This document shows positions 22,971 to 25,050 of a DNA stretch of 25,050 nt, one piece after another. The notes under the pieces were generated by a model, which ran no database searches, was not told the origin of the DNA, and was given only the letters and a program-made list of their open reading frames with translations. The DNA is from a virus. Location: positions 1 to 25,050 of IMG/VR virus record IMGVR_UViG_3300035698_004713; one strand, written 5' to 3'. The position numbers and the translations under genes are program-made. Position 1 is the first letter of the stretch, and every line of letters starts with the position of its first letter.

Positions 22971-23569
22971 TAAATCTTGTTGAAAAATCAATACCGAAAA
23001 AAGGCTCTCTGTGGCGGATACTTCCGGGCTATTTTCAGGATTTGCTTTCCGGTCTGAATGCAGAACCTAAAAGAATACGGGATTTTCTGAAAGCAATTGT
23101 CAGGGAAGCGAACCCTGAAACCGCCATTGACACACAGCCGGACTGGTATCAGCAATATGGATTAATTTATAATGACACAAAATCGCTCGCAGAAAAACAG
23201 GCCGAAACACTTGAAAGATATATTGCCCTGGGCGACCAGGACATTACATATCTGCAAGAGTAAATAGAAAAGGCCGGATTTTACGGAGTTACTTTAATCG
23301 AAAACAATCCGGTCGTAGGTGATGAAAATAACGAATGTGGCGAAGCTGAATGCGGGGCCGCTGTTTGCTGGAATGGCGTAGATTTGGGCGCTGATTGGAT
23401 ATTTCATTATTTTGTAAATGGCGAAGTTGATAACGACCAGGAACTAACCAGGCTGAAAACACTATTACAAAAACTTGCACCCGGCCATCTTGTGCCTGTT
23501 TATGGCGTTTCAGCTTCCGATAATGTTTGCGGCCCCGCCGAAACAGGCGAGGCTATTTGTGATGGATAA
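22967..23569 (+). pseudogene. gp48: gp48-type baseplate protein interrupted by an in-frame ochre stop
   Basis: The frame from 22967 encodes a Mu gp48-like (DUF2313-type) protein: LPGYFQDLLSGLNAEPKRIRDFL, then TQPDWYQQYGL. It meets TAA at 23261-23263 after 98 residues. The same frame continues without another stop to 23569 (IEKAGFYGVTLIEN, later DWIFHYFVNGEVDNDQELTRLKTLL and KLAPGHLVPVY), giving the family's normal length of about 200 residues. One base change (for example TAT to TAA) would explain it. The second half has an ATG at 23384 but no clear ribosome site. gp48 is an outer wedge protein that Mu-type baseplates need, so this copy is probably defective unless the stop is read through or is a sequencing error. 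Confidence 0.82.
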
Positions 23570-23586
23570 AATAGGAGGTATTTTCA

Positions 23587-24867
23587 ATGTTTAAGACCAT
23601 AGCGCTTGATAGTGTAGCAAATGAATATGTTGATAAAGATGTAGGAACAAGCACTCCCGGAACACGGCTTGAGGCCGATGACAGAAATATATTACAGGAT
23701 GAGCTGGTAAATGCTGTTGAAGCATCGGGACAGACCCTTGACGCCGCTGGAACTAAACGAAGTCAGATAGCGCAAGCCATGTTCCTGAACGGCGTAGGCG
23801 CTCAATCTCTGGTTGATTCAGGTACCGCAAATGCAAAAGTTTTAGTGCCTGTTACCGGTGCATCTGGTTTTGTTTTCGGAGAAAGTTATGCCTTATTGAC
23901 CGGCGCAGCTTTCATGTTTAAAAATCTTGTGACCAATACCGGAGCCACAACCGTTAATGTCGGACAAACGGCTGGGACGCTTCTTGGTGTAAAATCATTA
24001 ACTCAGGCTGGAGGTATAGCTTTTGTCGGCGGCGAATTGGTTGCCGGAAAATATTATTTAGCAATATACGATCTGTCAAATGATCGATTCGAATTGGTAA
24101 CGTTCGAGAGTTTTAGTGTCTTGCGGGGTCATATCGACGGATTGATCATGTCAAACGGCACAGATACAGACCATGATATTGATGTTGCAATAGGCGAAGC
24201 TGCGGACTCCGCTGGAGATTATTTGATGAAATTAACATCTGCCATGACAAAGCAGATTGATGCAGAGTGGGCAGTCGGTGACAATGAGGGAGGTATGTTT
24301 ACTGGATCTGTTGCAGTCGATACGTGGTATCATGTTTTTGAAATCAGAAAAGATTCAGATGGCTCTATTGATATTGGATTTGATACGAATATAGCGGCAA
24401 GCAATAAGCCTGCCGGATATTCTAACTATCGGTACATTGGATCAGTACTTACAGACGGATCAAGCAACATCCTTCCTTTTTTTCAACAAGGTGATTGGTT
24501 TTTATGGGATTCCACCGTTTTAGATATAAATGCGGTCTATAGTAATGCGGCACGTACTCTTGTTACACTGTCTATACCGTTAGGAGTGGAGTGTCAGGCG
24601 CTTTTTAATGCGTCTTGTGCTGATGCAGCGGGTACGGCAAGTGTATTTTTTACCTCCCCGGATGTGGCAGATGATACGGCAGACGAAGCGGTATGCAGAG
24701 CACAGCTTTACAATATTACCAGCATTGCCGAAGCATCGAAAGGCGGCGGTGGATTTTTAATATGGACAAATACAAGTAGTCAAATTGGATTGGATGTAGA
24801 CACGAACACAACTACGGTTAAGATAGGGACAACCGGATATATGGATCAAAGAGGAAAGGATGCATAA
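23587..24867 (+). CDS. Tail fibre protein
   Basis: The 426-residue protein follows the last baseplate gene, where Mu has its S fibre gene. The N-terminal 70 residues (LEADDRNILQDELVNAVEASGQTLDAAGTKRSQIAQAM) resemble the baseplate-attachment part of phage fibres. The following part is a glycine- and alanine-rich beta region and contains RGHIDGLIMSNGTDTDHDI near residue 180, a motif common in tail fibres. The end (GGGGFLIWTNTSSQIGLDV) is likely a trimer tip. It should bind the host surface. AGGAGG at 23573-23578 is the ribosome site. Confidence 0.78.
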   Translation: MFKTIALDSVANEYVDKDVGTSTPGTRLEADDRNILQDELVNAVEASGQTLDAAGTKRSQIAQAMFLNGVGAQSLVDSGTANAKVLVPVTGASGFVFGESYALLTGAAFMFKNLVTNTGATTVNVGQTAGTLLGVKSLTQAGGIAFVGGELVAGKYYLAIYDLSNDRFELVTFESFSVLRGHIDGLIMSNGTDTDHDIDVAIGEAADSAGDYLMKLTSAMTKQIDAEWAVGDNEGGMFTGSVAVDTWYHVFEIRKDSDGSIDIGFDTNIAASNKPAGYSNYRYIGSVLTDGSSNILPFFQQGDWFLWDSTVLDINAVYSNAARTLVTLSIPLGVECQALFNASCADAAGTASVFFTSPDVADDTADEAVCRAQLYNITSIAEASKGGGGFLIWTNTSSQIGLDVDTNTTTVKIGTTGYMDQRGKDA

Positions 24868-24869
24868 AA

Positions 24870-25050
24870 ATGAAAAATTATTATATTAAAAGAGACAAAG
24901 ACGAAAACATCGTTAGCCTTTATGCAAGACCGCAACACAAAGGGCAGGAATTTTTGCCGGAAACCGATAAAAAAATTATCGCTTTTCTAAAAAAACAAAA
25001 GGACGTTGTCAACGAAGCTCAATTGAATGAGCATAAAATACAGGCTAAAA
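24870..25050 (+). CDS. Small protein after the tail fibre (partial, runs off the window)
   Basis: ATG at 24870 opens a frame that stays open to the end of the window (60 codons): MKNYYIKRDKDENIVSLYAR, then GQEFLPETDKKIIAFLKKQKD. It starts five bases after the fibre stop codon, with AAAGGA upstream at 24854-24859. Position suggests a fibre assembly or accessory tail protein, and the pattern of a short Y/F-rich start followed by a lysine-rich helix is common in such small genes. The end is not visible, so no family is assigned. Confidence 0.6.
   Translation, partial: MKNYYIKRDKDENIVSLYARPQHKGQEFLPETDKKIIAFLKKQKDVVNEAQLNEHKIQAK

Noticed and set aside
23261-23263. Alternative genetic code in which TAA is a sense codon
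   Set aside because: Many other genes here end cleanly at TAA next to the following start codon, so TAA is a normal stop in this genome.
23264-23569. A separate gene starting at the ATG at 23384
   Set aside because: It has no ribosome site, is in the gp48 frame, and similarity continues upstream of the ATG to the interrupted half.
1-25050. tRNA genes, CRISPR arrays, insertion sequences, integrase and att sites
   Set aside because: None was recognisable on either strand; the window seems to cover only the late phage region.

Overview
The window is about 25 kb of the late (morphogenesis) region of a tailed, contractile-tail temperate phage or prophage. Every convincing gene lies on the + strand. 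The head genes follow the phage lambda order: a GpA-type large terminase, a gpW-like protein, a lambda-type portal, a ClpP-type prohead protease with a nested scaffold, a gpD-type decoration protein and a gpE-type major capsid protein. The tail genes follow the phage Mu order: sheath L, tube M, frameshifted gp41 chaperone, tape measure, N, P, gp45, gp46, gp47, gp48 and fibres. It is therefore a lambda-head / Mu-tail mosaic myovirus. The tail type points to a Gram-negative host. Base composition looks moderate and slightly AT-leaning by eye. I cannot name the host genus from the sequence; a Desulfobacterota-like host is only a weak impression.

Layout. 1-3405: a possible gene end, a SplB-like radical SAM protein, a structured RNA leader, an HNH/AP2 homing-type endonuclease and the large terminase. 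3406-3726: a regulatory island with an 11-codon ORF, a strong intrinsic terminator, three tandem 11-bp iterons and a TTGACA promoter element. 3727-12008: head genes. These are interrupted between portal and protease (5648-8086) by five accessory structural genes, including a LamG-like lectin and a pair of CWKKTGG paralogues. 12008-15180: tail terminator candidate, sheath, tube, a second structured RNA leader and the gp41 chaperone with a -1 frameshift. 15180-23569: tape measure and baseplate, with an extra fibre/adhesin gene between gp46 and gp47. 23587-25050: tail fibre and the start of a small downstream gene.

How the genes work together. Terminase (perhaps helped by the HNH nuclease) packages DNA through the portal into a capsid. 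The capsid is built on the nested scaffold, matured by the ClpP-like protease and stabilised by an enlarged decoration protein. Connector proteins join the head to the contractile tail. The tail's length is set by the tape measure, and it ends in a Mu-type baseplate with a gp45 spike. Carbohydrate-binding-like modules on the decoration protein, the lectin and two fibres suggest several surface-binding activities.

Most notable observations: (i) two pseudoknotted three-way-junction RNA leaders of the same architecture, upstream of the HNH gene and of gp41; (ii) a Nu3-like scaffold nested in frame in a ClpP-type protease gene with its own Shine-Dalgarno sequence; (iii) a T7 slippery site giving a gp41 -1 fusion; (iv) a domain inserted in the decoration protein; (v) an in-frame ochre stop in gp48 and a 5'-truncated gene between gp45 and gp46, which together suggest the baseplate genes of this copy are decaying or were mis-sequenced.
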